From JANYJJ01 sp038241115 (GTDB lineage Bacteria > Pseudomonadota > Gammaproteobacteria > Burkholderiales > Burkholderiaceae_C), in contig JBBRGA010000005.1 in the NCBI GenBank assembly GCA_038241115.1, positions 1 through 48,990 of the forward strand: a stretch of 48,990 nucleotides of DNA, in the 5' to 3' direction. The notes below the pieces were generated by a model. The model made no database searches, had not been told where the DNA came from, and saw only the letters and a program-made list of their open reading frames with translations. A program made the position numbers and the translations under genes. Shown piece after piece: positions 24,641 to 32,003 of this stretch (position 1 is its first letter; each line of letters begins with the position of its first letter).

Positions 24641-25483
24641 TCAAGTGCGCCAAACGCGCGGTGGTGGAGCATTCAGCTGCCACGCCTCGCGTCGCCATGC
24701 GGCCCAGATGGCCGTCATCAGCTGCATCAGCGGCTCGACGCGATGCGCCAAAGCGCGCAGCACGATGATGCCTTCGTGGGCCGAGGTGACACCGGCCGTT
24801 GGCCGCAAAGGGTGCGCATCGACCACGGCACGCGCGCTGTCGAGCAAGCTGTCGCGGCGCGGCGCTGGCAAGCTGCCACCCACCGCAAACCACATGCTGC
24901 CCATCACACGGCGCCCGGCCCAGCCGACTGCGCTGTTGAGCAAACCAGTATCGGTCGCGTCCATCACACCGCGCTCCAACCAACGGCCGGGAAACTCGAT
25001 GCGCTGCGTGAAGCTGCCACGCTCGAACGCCAAATTCGAGGCCGGCAGGCCCAGCGCCAGCACGTCCCAACCCATCATTTCGGCACCACTTTGCAAGTTG
25101 AACTGCATGCGGTTTTCTGCAATGCAGCCGCTGTGTGCAATGGACTCCAGCGGCAGCCATTCCAGGCGCGCGCCATCGGCCACATCTGCGTGCAATGTTT
25201 GCAAGGCGCGCTCACCAGCGCTGCGATAAAAGCGTGTCGCGCCCGGTGTGGTGATGAGTGCGTGCGCGCCGTTTTCAAGCCGCGCATGAATGTTCAACAC
25301 GTCACCGCCCACCACGCCGCCGGGTGGATGCACCAGCACGTGATGGCACACCGCGTCGCCCTCGGGATACAGGCTTTGCAGCACGCGCAGCGGGCCGTCG
25401 TGGCGGTCGTGGGCGATGGTGCGCTGGCGCGTGTCGGTCGGGTCGCGCCGATAGCGCAAATCAAGTTGGCCGTGCCATGCCAT
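24641..25483 (-). CDS. ureD: urease accessory protein UreD
   Basis: The 280-residue protein has the UreD phrases LQSLYPEGDAVCHHVLVHPPGGVVGGD, HALITTPGATRFYRS and LEWLPLESIAHSG. UreD (UreH) binds urease with UreF and UreG and helps nickel insertion. The ATG at 25483 is preferred; an upstream in-frame GTG at 25498 is possible. No ureABC, ureE, ureF or ureG gene is in this window; ureD here stands between a Rieske oxygenase (75-nt gap) and a thioesterase, which is unusual. Confidence 0.9.
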   Translation of the reverse strand: MAWHGQLDLRYRRDPTDTRQRTIAHDRHDGPLRVLQSLYPEGDAVCHHVLVHPPGGVVGGDVLNIHARLENGAHALITTPGATRFYRSAGERALQTLHADVADGARLEWLPLESIAHSGCIAENRMQFNLQSGAEMMGWDVLALGLPASNLAFERGSFTQRIEFPGRWLERGVMDATDTGLLNSAVGWAGRRVMGSMWFAVGGSLPAPRRDSLLDSARAVVDAHPLRPTAGVTSAHEGIIVLRALAHRVEPLMQLMTAIWAAWRREAWQLNAPPPRVWRT

Positions 25484-25557
25484 GGGCGGTGGAGGCACTG
25501 AGCCTGCGTGCTGTGAAGATCAAAATTTTAAGTGGGCCGCGTGAGGATGCGCGAAGT

Positions 25558-26661
25558 TCAGCCGACAGCGTTCAGCGGAATCACTTTGCCGGCCGACCCG
25601 CTTGCAGCGCCTGCTGAAGCCACATTTCCGCGATGCACTTCTTCTTCACCATGGCGCTTCAACAGCTCGAAAAGGCGCTTGCGGATCATCATGCCGGGGC
25701 GGTCGCTGTCCATCGAATATTCGACGCCTCGGCGACGGGTGTCGATGAGCGCGTCGGGGTCGGTCGATTCCAAAATGTCTTTGTCCTCGCGGGTGATGAC
25801 CTCGTCGAAGTGAATCAGCATCTCAGCCGGGCAGTCGGCCTCGGTGTCGTTGCGAAACAGCCATTGGCACAGCTGCATGCTGCCGTCTGAGACGGGCGTG
25901 AAGCAATTGATGATGACGTGGCGCACGCCGCTGGGGTACTCGATGTCCAGCCGCCTGGAAAACGGAAGGTAGTAGGCGTTGCGCATGTGGCGGGTGGTCA
26001 CCGGTTCGCTGGCGCCGCTGATGCGCTGAAAACGCTCAGGGTTGGTGGCGGCCACCACGGCCTCGGCGTAAAAGCCGCCTTCGGTCTCAACCAGCTCGTA
26101 TTTGCTGGGCGCCGGTTGCGCGGCCACGCCGAAGGTGGCGCGGTGCACAAAGCTGAAGTGGGCGTTGTCGAAACTGTTTTCCAGAGCGCGCATCGGGCTG
26201 GTGTCCCAGCGCTCGTAAAACTGAAAAATGGTGCGCCAACCCGGCGCGCCAAATTCGGGGATGTCGGGGATTTCCGCGATGGGTGCATCGAGCGCCACCC
26301 AGGCGTAGCCGTAGCGCGCGGTGCAGTGGTAGGCAGGCGTGCAGTAGTCGGCTGGAATGACACGGTCTGCCGGGTACTGGGGGATGCGGACGACCCGGCC
26401 GGTGCGGTCGTAAGTCCAGCCGTGATACGCGCATTGCAGCTTGCCGCGCAGGTCGCCATCAACGGCGCACATGCCCTTGCTGAGCCTGGCGGTGCGGTGG
26501 CAACAGCGGTCTTTCAGTGCCGCCGGTTGGCTGTTTTCATCGAGGAAAAGCACGATGTTTTCGCCCAGCAATGTGAAGGGCTGCGGACCGTCGGTCAGGT
26601 GCGCAAGCGGCATCACCGCGTGCCAGAACTTGCGAAACACGGGTTGCTGGGTGGTCAACAT
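25558..26661 (-). CDS. Rieske non-heme iron oxygenase, alpha subunit type
   Basis: The 367-residue protein has the Rieske centre (CCH at 53-55, CAYHGW at 77-82) and the mononuclear iron site NSFDNAHFSFVH (Asp165, His168, His173). Length, a single-subunit look and C-terminal region (DEVITREDKDILES) resemble the vanillate/NdmA-type O- or N-demethylases rather than two-subunit dioxygenases. Reductase and ferredoxin genes are not nearby. The gene follows the nucleoside deaminase (72-nt gap), in the same direction as the ABC importer genes, so a nitrogen heterocycle or its N-methyl form is a plausible substrate. This is inference. Confidence 0.85.
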   Translation of the reverse strand: MLTTQQPVFRKFWHAVMPLAHLTDGPQPFTLLGENIVLFLDENSQPAALKDRCCHRTARLSKGMCAVDGDLRGKLQCAYHGWTYDRTGRVVRIPQYPADRVIPADYCTPAYHCTARYGYAWVALDAPIAEIPDIPEFGAPGWRTIFQFYERWDTSPMRALENSFDNAHFSFVHRATFGVAAQPAPSKYELVETEGGFYAEAVVAATNPERFQRISGASEPVTTRHMRNAYYLPFSRRLDIEYPSGVRHVIINCFTPVSDGSMQLCQWLFRNDTEADCPAEMLIHFDEVITREDKDILESTDPDALIDTRRRGVEYSMDSDRPGMMIRKRLFELLKRHGEEEVHRGNVASAGAASGSAGKVIPLNAVG

Positions 26662-26733
26662 GGAGTTACGGCCCGGTCAGGTTTTTTTGCAGACGATGCA
26701 TTCGAGGAATGCATGGCGCGTGCCAAGTGACGG

Positions 26734-27231
26734 CTACGCTGGGGCTTGCCAAAAGTTGCGGTGCGGTGCCATGAGCTCGTCTTCCAGCTCAGCAAACGGG
26801 CCGACCACTTCAATCGGTTTTTGGCCGCGCGCCAGCAACTCTCGGCAGGGCAGGTCCAGCGTGGGGTTGTCGGCGTGCGCGCCGGTCAATGCCAGAAGCC
26901 GCGCTTCGCTGACGCCGTAAACAATGCGCCCCACGTGCGCCCAGTAGGTGGTGGCGGTGCACATGGCGCAGGGCTCGAAGGTGCTCACCAAAGTGCAGCG
27001 CCACAAGTAGGCGGCCGGATAAGCCAGGGAGGCTTGCCGCACCAGGGTGGCCTCCGCGTGGTGAACGCTGTCGATGTTGCCCTGCTCCGCCAGCACCGTC
27101 TCATGGTCGGGCGCCACCAACAGCGCACCAAATGGATGGCGGCCCATGGCCACGGCGCGAAGGGCCACGGCGTGCGCGCGGCGCAGCAGCGCAGTGAGTT
27201 GCTCTTGTGAGGGGGCGTGGTCTGCCTGCAT
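26734..27231 (-). CDS. nucleoside/base deaminase (cytidine deaminase superfamily)
   Basis: The 165-residue protein has the zinc site of the CDA fold: HHAEATL (His58, Glu60) and TFEPCAMCTATTYW (Cys88, Cys91), as in guanine deaminases and related base deaminases. The C-terminal part is longer than in tRNA adenosine deaminases of TadA type. It starts 5 nt after the permease stop, so it is co-expressed with the importer; the ATG at 27231 was preferred to an upstream in-frame start at 27267 that would overlap the permease gene. Guanine or another amino-heterocycle is a likely substrate, but not proven. Confidence 0.87.
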   Translation of the reverse strand: MQADHAPSQEQLTALLRRAHAVALRAVAMGRHPFGALLVAPDHETVLAEQGNIDSVHHAEATLVRQASLAYPAAYLWRCTLVSTFEPCAMCTATTYWAHVGRIVYGVSEARLLALTGAHADNPTLDLPCRELLARGQKPIEVVGPFAELEDELMAPHRNFWQAPA

Positions 27232-27236
27232 CAAAG

Positions 27237-28016
27237 TCACGCCCCTTGACTGCCGCGGTGCGCCCATCCGGTGGTGCGCTTTTCAATTACAGAAAACAGC
27301 TCGTACATGCCCATGGCCATCGCGCCCACCACCAGCAAGCCGCTGAAGGCCAGGCCCATTTGCATCGAGCTGCCGGCCGATATCAACAAATAGCCGATGC
27401 CTTCATTGGCCGCCGTCATTTCGCTCACCGTGGTGCCCACGAACGCCAGCGTGATGGCCACTTTGAGCGACGCAAAAAAGTAGGGCATCGAGCGCGGCAG
27501 TCCGACCTTCACCAACACGTCCCAGCGCTTGGCCCCCAGCACGCGCAACACGTCTTCCAGCTCGGGCTCCAGGGTGGCCAAACCGGTGGCAATGTTGACC
27601 ATGATGGGGAAGAACGAAATCAGAAAAGCGGTGAGGATGGCCGGCCCTGCGCCGATGCCGAACCACACCACCAAGATGGGCACGAAAGCCGCTTTCGGCA
27701 GGGCGTTGAAAGCGGTCATGAGCGGGTAAACCGCGGCGTAAGCCACGCGCGAGCTGCCGATCAAAAACCCGAGCAACACGCCCACCAGGATGGCCAGGCC
27801 GAAGCCCACCATCGTCACCCAGAACGTGCGCACCGCGTGGCCCCAAATGATGGCCGCGTGCTCGAGCGTGGCGGTCCAGATGCGAGATGGCGCGGGGAAG
27901 ATGAAGTCCGACACGTTGAACACGCGGCACACCAGTTCCCACAACAAAATCACCGCGACCAGCAAGATCCATGGCGCCCAGCGTTCCATTTGTTTTTGAT
28001 TCATTGCGTTTGCCAT
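27237..28016 (-). CDS. ABC transporter permease, NitT/TauT type
   Basis: The 259-residue polytopic protein has six or so hydrophobic helices and the binding-protein-dependent transport signature GAKRWDVLVKVGLPRSMPYFFASLKVAITLA. The segment RIWTATLEHAAIIWGHAVRT and the length fit permeases of the SsuC/TauC/ThiX type. The ATG at 28016 was chosen; an in-frame ATG lies 12 nt further in. It lies 13 nt after the ATPase gene and 5 nt before the deaminase start. Confidence 0.9.
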   Translation of the reverse strand: MANAMNQKQMERWAPWILLVAVILLWELVCRVFNVSDFIFPAPSRIWTATLEHAAIIWGHAVRTFWVTMVGFGLAILVGVLLGFLIGSSRVAYAAVYPLMTAFNALPKAAFVPILVVWFGIGAGPAILTAFLISFFPIMVNIATGLATLEPELEDVLRVLGAKRWDVLVKVGLPRSMPYFFASLKVAITLAFVGTTVSEMTAANEGIGYLLISAGSSMQMGLAFSGLLVVGAMAMGMYELFSVIEKRTTGWAHRGSQGA

Positions 28017-28029
28017 CCGGGGCTCGTTG

Positions 28030-28836
28030 TCAAGACTTCCGCACCGCGCCAATGTGGCTGCGCAGTTCGTGGACGATGTCGGTGAAGTGGGGCGTGTAGG
28101 TAAGTTCCAGGTCGCGGGGACGCGGCAAATCGATCTCGCGTTTCACCACAAAACGGCCGGGGCTCTTGCTCATGACGTAGACGGTGTCTGCCAAGAACAC
28201 GCTTTCGCGAAGGTCGTGCGTCACCAGAATCACGTTGAACTTTTGGACGGTCCACAGGTCGCGCAAGATGCACCAGAGTTCTTCTTTCGTAAAGGCGTCG
28301 AGCGCGCCAAAGGGCTCGTCCAGCAGCAACATTTTGGGCTCGTGAACCAGGGCGCGGCAAATCGACGCGCGTTGCTGCATGCCACCCGACAGCTGCCACG
28401 GGAACTTGTCTTCGTAGCCGCCCAAGCCCACGGTTTGCAGCAGCTTGCAAGCGCGCTCACGGTATTCAGCGCGCTTGGCTTTGAACTGCGAGCGGTGCGG
28501 CTCCACAATTTCCAGCGGCAAAAGCACGTTGTCGACCGTGGTGCGCCAAGGCAACAACGACGGAGCCTGGAACGCCATGCCGCTGATTTTCAGCGGGCCG
28601 GTTACTGAGTTGCCGTCGATCTTGATACTGCCTTGGGACGGCATCTTCAAGCCGGTGGTGAGCTTCATGAAGGTCGACTTGCCGCAGCCCGAAGGGCCGA
28701 CGATGGCAATGAATTCGCCGCGTTTCACGCTCAGTGAAATGTCTTCGACAGCGAATTGTTTTTTCGCCAACAACTCGTCGTTGTAAGCCAGCCAGACATT
28801 TTGAAAATCTACAAAGTGATCGCTCGTGGCTGTCAT
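28030..28836 (-). CDS. ABC transporter ATP-binding protein, NitT/TauT type
   Basis: The 268-residue ATPase has Walker A GPSGCGKST, Q-loop AFQAPSLLPW, signature LSGGMQQR, Walker B LLLDEPFGALD and the H-loop VTHDLRES. The family imports nitrate, taurine, aliphatic sulfonates, pyrimidine or purine-like compounds. The ATG at 28836 is the true start in this frame; an out-of-frame ATG lies nearby. It begins 17 nt after the lipoprotein hydrolase stop. Confidence 0.94.
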   Translation of the reverse strand: MTATSDHFVDFQNVWLAYNDELLAKKQFAVEDISLSVKRGEFIAIVGPSGCGKSTFMKLTTGLKMPSQGSIKIDGNSVTGPLKISGMAFQAPSLLPWRTTVDNVLLPLEIVEPHRSQFKAKRAEYRERACKLLQTVGLGGYEDKFPWQLSGGMQQRASICRALVHEPKMLLLDEPFGALDAFTKEELWCILRDLWTVQKFNVILVTHDLRESVFLADTVYVMSKSPGRFVVKREIDLPRPRDLELTYTPHFTDIVHELRSHIGAVRKS

Positions 28837-28853
28837 GTCTGATTGCTCATGGG

Positions 28854-29834
28854 TCAAAGTAGTTTGGAGATCAAGGTGCGCATGGCTTGTTGGTAAATCG
28901 CGGGGGCCTCGCGCTGAATGTTGCTGTGCGAGCCGCCCTCAATTTCGATCATCTGCGTGCCTTTTGGCGCAGCCGCCAACAAGCGACGACCGAGCGCTAT
29001 GGGCACGGTGTTGTCAGCGGTGCCGTGCAGCATCAAGATGGGCGCGTCGACGCTGCCAATTTTGTCGATGGACGCAAAGCGCTGCGTTGAAAACCACGAC
29101 AGCACGGTGCCGAGTACGCCGTTGGCTGCGCCCACATCGCGCCAGCGCGTGAAGGTGGATTCCAAAATCAATGCGCCGTAGTCATCGCCTACCCGTTTGG
29201 TATGCGCCAGTTCCACCGCCACGCCGCCACCCATCGAGTGACCGTAAATCACGCGCCGTTTTGGATTGCTCTGGTGCTTGATCAACTCGGCCCACGCAAG
29301 GTTGGCATCGGCGTAGATGCTGGCTTCAGACGGAACGATGGGGGTGCTGTCGCCCCAGCCGCGGTAGTCCACGGCCAGCACCGCGAAACCGGCGTCGCGC
29401 AGGGCGTTTATTTTTTGAATGTTTTGGTAGAGGTTGCGAAACGTACCGTGCAGGTAAAGCAAGGTGGGCGCGTTGGCATTGGCGTGGGGTAGCCACCAGA
29501 TTTGAATTTGCTCTGGTGCAGCAGGGTTTGGTGATACGTTGGGATATGACGGTAGAGATGACGGTAGAGATGACGCTGGGGATGACGCTGGGGATGACGT
29601 TAAAGCATGCAGTGGTAAGGCATACACCTCGTCGCCCGCGCGCAGGCCCACGAAGTCGGCCGGTTTGCCTGGTGTGGGGCGCAGTACAAGCTGGCGTTCT
29701 TTTATCTCCAACCATGCGCAGCCGCTCAAACTCAGCGTGAGCAGCAAGGCACAAAAGCTGGCCCAAACGCCGACACGGACTTGTTGCCAGCATGCTGGAA
29801 GCTGAGGCCAATTTTTGGAGACAATCCGGCGCAT
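28854..29834 (-). CDS. alpha/beta-hydrolase lipoprotein (DUF1749/BAAT-like lipase fold)
   Basis: The 326-residue product has a lipoprotein signal (LSLSGCAW, lipid-attachable Cys39), so it is membrane-anchored, and then an alpha/beta-hydrolase domain: LYLHGTFRN, VDYRGWGDS, the nucleophile elbow YGHSMGGG, and the acid/His region MLHGTADNTVP and GGSHSN. It resembles bacterial serine hydrolases that deal with small esters or acyl groups. A linker at about residues 78-98 carries SSPASSPASSLPSSLPS from five 12-bp copies. It directly precedes the ABC ATPase. The ATG overlaps that of the divergent gene at 29833. A longer start at 29867 is possible. Confidence 0.82.
   Translation of the reverse strand: MRRIVSKNWPQLPACWQQVRVGVWASFCALLLTLSLSGCAWLEIKERQLVLRPTPGKPADFVGLRAGDEVYALPLHALTSSPASSPASSLPSSLPSYPNVSPNPAAPEQIQIWWLPHANANAPTLLYLHGTFRNLYQNIQKINALRDAGFAVLAVDYRGWGDSTPIVPSEASIYADANLAWAELIKHQSNPKRRVIYGHSMGGGVAVELAHTKRVGDDYGALILESTFTRWRDVGAANGVLGTVLSWFSTQRFASIDKIGSVDAPILMLHGTADNTVPIALGRRLLAAAPKGTQMIEIEGGSHSNIQREAPAIYQQAMRTLISKLL
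29544..29603. repeat. five 12-bp tandem copies in the lipoprotein hydrolase gene
   Basis: On the plus strand five consecutive 12-mers follow the pattern G-A/G-G/T-ATGACG-C/G/T-T-A/G. They encode the Ser/Pro linker of the hydrolase. Neighbouring copies differ by one to three bases. Confidence 0.9.
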
Positions 29835-30420
29835 GAAATTCCCAGCCCCCCCCATCGTCATCGTCATCGTCTCCGCGCTCGGCTGCTCGAATGCGGCGCT
29901 CGCGCAAACATCGGCACAAACATCGGCACAAATATCGGCACAAACATCTGCCCAAACTCCAGCCGAAATTCCTGCAAACACAGGCACCTTGAAAAACGAC
30001 ACTTCAAGCTCGGGCGACTTTTGGCGCGTCACTGTTTCTCCCGCCACGACCTATCATTTTTCGCGCAGCCCCGACCATAAGGCTGTGGTGTTGCTGGGGC
30101 TGGAGAAACAGTATGCCAACAGCACCTTGCTGGGTGGCGCGCTGTTCACCAATTCGTTTGGACAGCCCAGCTTCTACGGTTACGGCGGCAAGCAGGTCGA
30201 CCGCCTGATGGGCATCGAGCCGCTGTTTTTGCAGTGGACAGTGGGCGTGGTCTACGGCTACAAGGGCGAGTTCAAAGACAAGGTGCCGTTGAACTACCAA
30301 GGCTTCTCGCCGGTGGGCGTGGTGTCGTTGGGATGGAAGTTCAACCGCACCTACTCTGCGCAGTTGAATTTGCTGGGCACGTCGGCGTTGATGTTGCAAC
30401 TGTCAGCCGACCTGCGCTGA
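29833..30420 (+). CDS. probable exported outer-membrane beta-barrel-like protein, unknown
   Basis: The 195-residue product has a signal peptide (MKFPAPPIVIVIVSALG through about residue 25, ending ALAQ), a Gln/Thr/Ser/Ala-rich low-complexity linker from five 12-bp copies (TSAQ repeats), and a mature domain with alternating aromatic and small residues (WTVGVVYGYKGEF, PVGVVSLGWKFNRTYSAQLN), as in small outer-membrane barrels. The ATG at 29833 has GGAG 12 nt upstream; the upstream in-frame TTG at 29815 is less likely. It is divergent from the lipoprotein hydrolase, sharing CATG, and convergent with the binding-protein gene. Family unknown. Confidence 0.72.
   Translation: MKFPAPPIVIVIVSALGCSNAALAQTSAQTSAQISAQTSAQTPAEIPANTGTLKNDTSSSGDFWRVTVSPATTYHFSRSPDHKAVVLLGLEKQYANSTLLGGALFTNSFGQPSFYGYGGKQVDRLMGIEPLFLQWTVGVVYGYKGEFKDKVPLNYQGFSPVGVVSLGWKFNRTYSAQLNLLGTSALMLQLSADLR
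29905..29964. repeat. five 12-bp tandem copies in the barrel-like gene
   Basis: The unit CAAACATCGGCA occurs in perfect form twice, then with one, two and four changes, over 60 bp. It encodes TSAQ repeats directly after the signal peptide. In the opposite strand the frame is also open, so it does not disturb the hydrolase gene. Confidence 0.92.
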
Positions 30421-30459
30421 TCTGTGCTGACCTGCTTCAGCAGGACAGCAGGTATGCAA

Positions 30460-31503
30460 TCACTTCTTGGCAGACTTGAAAATATCGCGCTCCGCAAGGC
30501 TGGGCAAGTAGCCGCCGTTCCAAACCGCGTCGGCCTTCACCCGTTCTTTGGTCGCGAATGCGTCTGAGACTTGGCTGGCCATGAGGCTCAAGCGGCCGGG
30601 ATTGATGGCCCCAAACGTATCGGCCTTGGCGTCAGCGGTCAGCACGGTGGCTTCCATCGCCAAGTTCAGGCGGCGCAACTCGAGCGCGTCGTTGATGATG
30701 CCGTCGCGTGCTTTCACGGTGGCAACACCGGCGGCTGGGTTGGCGATCACGTCTTTCATGCCTTTGGTGAAGGCGCGCAAAAACGCTTTCACTGCATCCG
30801 GGTTTTTCTTTAAAAACTCTTCCGACACGATCACCGCATTGCCGTAAAGCTTGACGCCGAAATTCGGATACGGCATCACCACCACATCTTCTACCTTCAC
30901 GCCGCGCGCTTCCAAATTCAGCAGCGAGGTAAACGAGAAGCCGGTGATGGCATCGATGTCGCCGCGCACCAACATGGTTTCGCGGAGTGGTGGGTCCATG
31001 GCCGTCCACGCCACGTTGGTGATGCCGTTGGCTTTGGCAAAAATCGGAAACGCTTTGCGGCCCGCATCAAATACCGGCGCGCCGAGTTTTTTTCCGCTCA
31101 AATCCGCCGGCGTTTTGATGCCCGATTTCTTCAGCGTCAACACAGCAGCCGGCGTGTTGTTGTAGACCATCATCACTGCGACCGGCTTGTTCGGGGCGGT
31201 CGGATTGTTGGCATGGAACTCCATCAACGCCGCCAAATCGGCAAAGCCCATGTCGTAGGCGCCCGACGCGACGCGCGTGACTGTGCCGCCCGAGCCGTTG
31301 CCTGCGTCCACTGTGACATTGAGCTTCTCAGCGGCGAAGTAGCCCTTGGCCACCGGCACCAAAAACAGAGCCGCAGGGCCTTCAAAACGCCAATCAAGTT
31401 GGAACTTGATGGGTGTCTCTTGGGCATGGACCAAGGTTGCGGGAAGGCTTGCGGCCAGGGCAAAAACGGTGAGCAGTCGACGGCCAGGGGAAAGACAAAA
31501 CAT
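30460..31503 (-). CDS. ABC transporter substrate-binding protein, NMT1/THI5-like
   Basis: The 347-residue protein has a signal peptide (MFCLSPGRRLLTVFALAA... to VHA-QE) and the NMT1/THI5 pattern: FQLDWRFEGPAALFLVPVAKGYF, VASGAYDMGFADLAAL, and GKKLGAPVFDAGRKAFPIFAKANG. These binding proteins capture pyrimidine precursors, purine-like compounds, riboflavin precursors or taurine-like ligands. The ATG at 31503 has GGAG upstream. It is in the same orientation as the permease and ATPase but separated by an oppositely oriented gene, so its expression may be independent. Confidence 0.88.
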   Translation of the reverse strand: MFCLSPGRRLLTVFALAASLPATLVHAQETPIKFQLDWRFEGPAALFLVPVAKGYFAAEKLNVTVDAGNGSGGTVTRVASGAYDMGFADLAALMEFHANNPTAPNKPVAVMMVYNNTPAAVLTLKKSGIKTPADLSGKKLGAPVFDAGRKAFPIFAKANGITNVAWTAMDPPLRETMLVRGDIDAITGFSFTSLLNLEARGVKVEDVVVMPYPNFGVKLYGNAVIVSEEFLKKNPDAVKAFLRAFTKGMKDVIANPAAGVATVKARDGIINDALELRRLNLAMEATVLTADAKADTFGAINPGRLSLMASQVSDAFATKERVKADAVWNGGYLPSLAERDIFKSAKK

Positions 31504-32003
31504 GAATATCTCCAGAACTTGATGGCGATGGATAAAAGCGAATGAACGACGTGTCGCAAATGTTACGCGAGCAAAAATCATGCTCGACCTCCAAAGAGCT
31601 CAGTGTTTGCCCCGTGTCGGGGCGCTGATGTTGCTCCGGCCGAGCGCCGTCGAACTGGCCAATCAATGCAACTGATCGCAGGAAAGTGACCCGGTCGCGC
31701 CGGCCGTCTTCTTCCGCAAATCCCGCCACACCGGTGCCGTGAGGCAAGCGCTTTTTTGTTGATGCAATTCGCTCACGCGCAGCATCGGCACCTGAGCCTA
31801 TGGACTTACGCGATGTACCGAGGCGGATGAGCCTCTAAACTCGAACCCACGTCGCCGCGGGCCTTTTTTGCCCAGCGCCTTCAGCGTTGGGATCGCGACG
31901 TTCATGCCCCACAGAGTCCGCCGTGGTGAGGCAGCGCAGGTGTGCAAATTGCATCGCCTGTTCCGCTGCTTGATCGACGACCCACCCCCTGGAGTTACAC
32001 CGC
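31504..32003. other. 500-bp divergent intergenic region between the binding-protein gene and puuD
   Basis: This gap between divergent starts must contain promoters for both genes. A 5-bp stem with 6-nt loop is seen at 31820-31835 (GAGGC/GCCTC). I see no recognised riboswitch, RNA gene or repeat. Weak short open frames occur on both strands. Upstream of puuD, GGAG precedes the ATG. Confidence 0.5.

Noticed and set aside
30431..30444. Stem-loop CCTGC/GCAGG between two convergent genes as a terminator
   Set aside because: The stem is only 5 bp and there is no T-run on either side.
31690..31810. Short minus-strand frame starting MLRVSELHQ, resembling the start of UrtE
   Set aside because: Only about nine residues look similar and the rest diverges; too short to claim a urea transporter relic.
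31504..32003. TPP, purine or cobalamin riboswitch upstream of the binding protein or puuD
   Set aside because: I looked for conserved core motifs on both strands and saw none; only a short hairpin is present.
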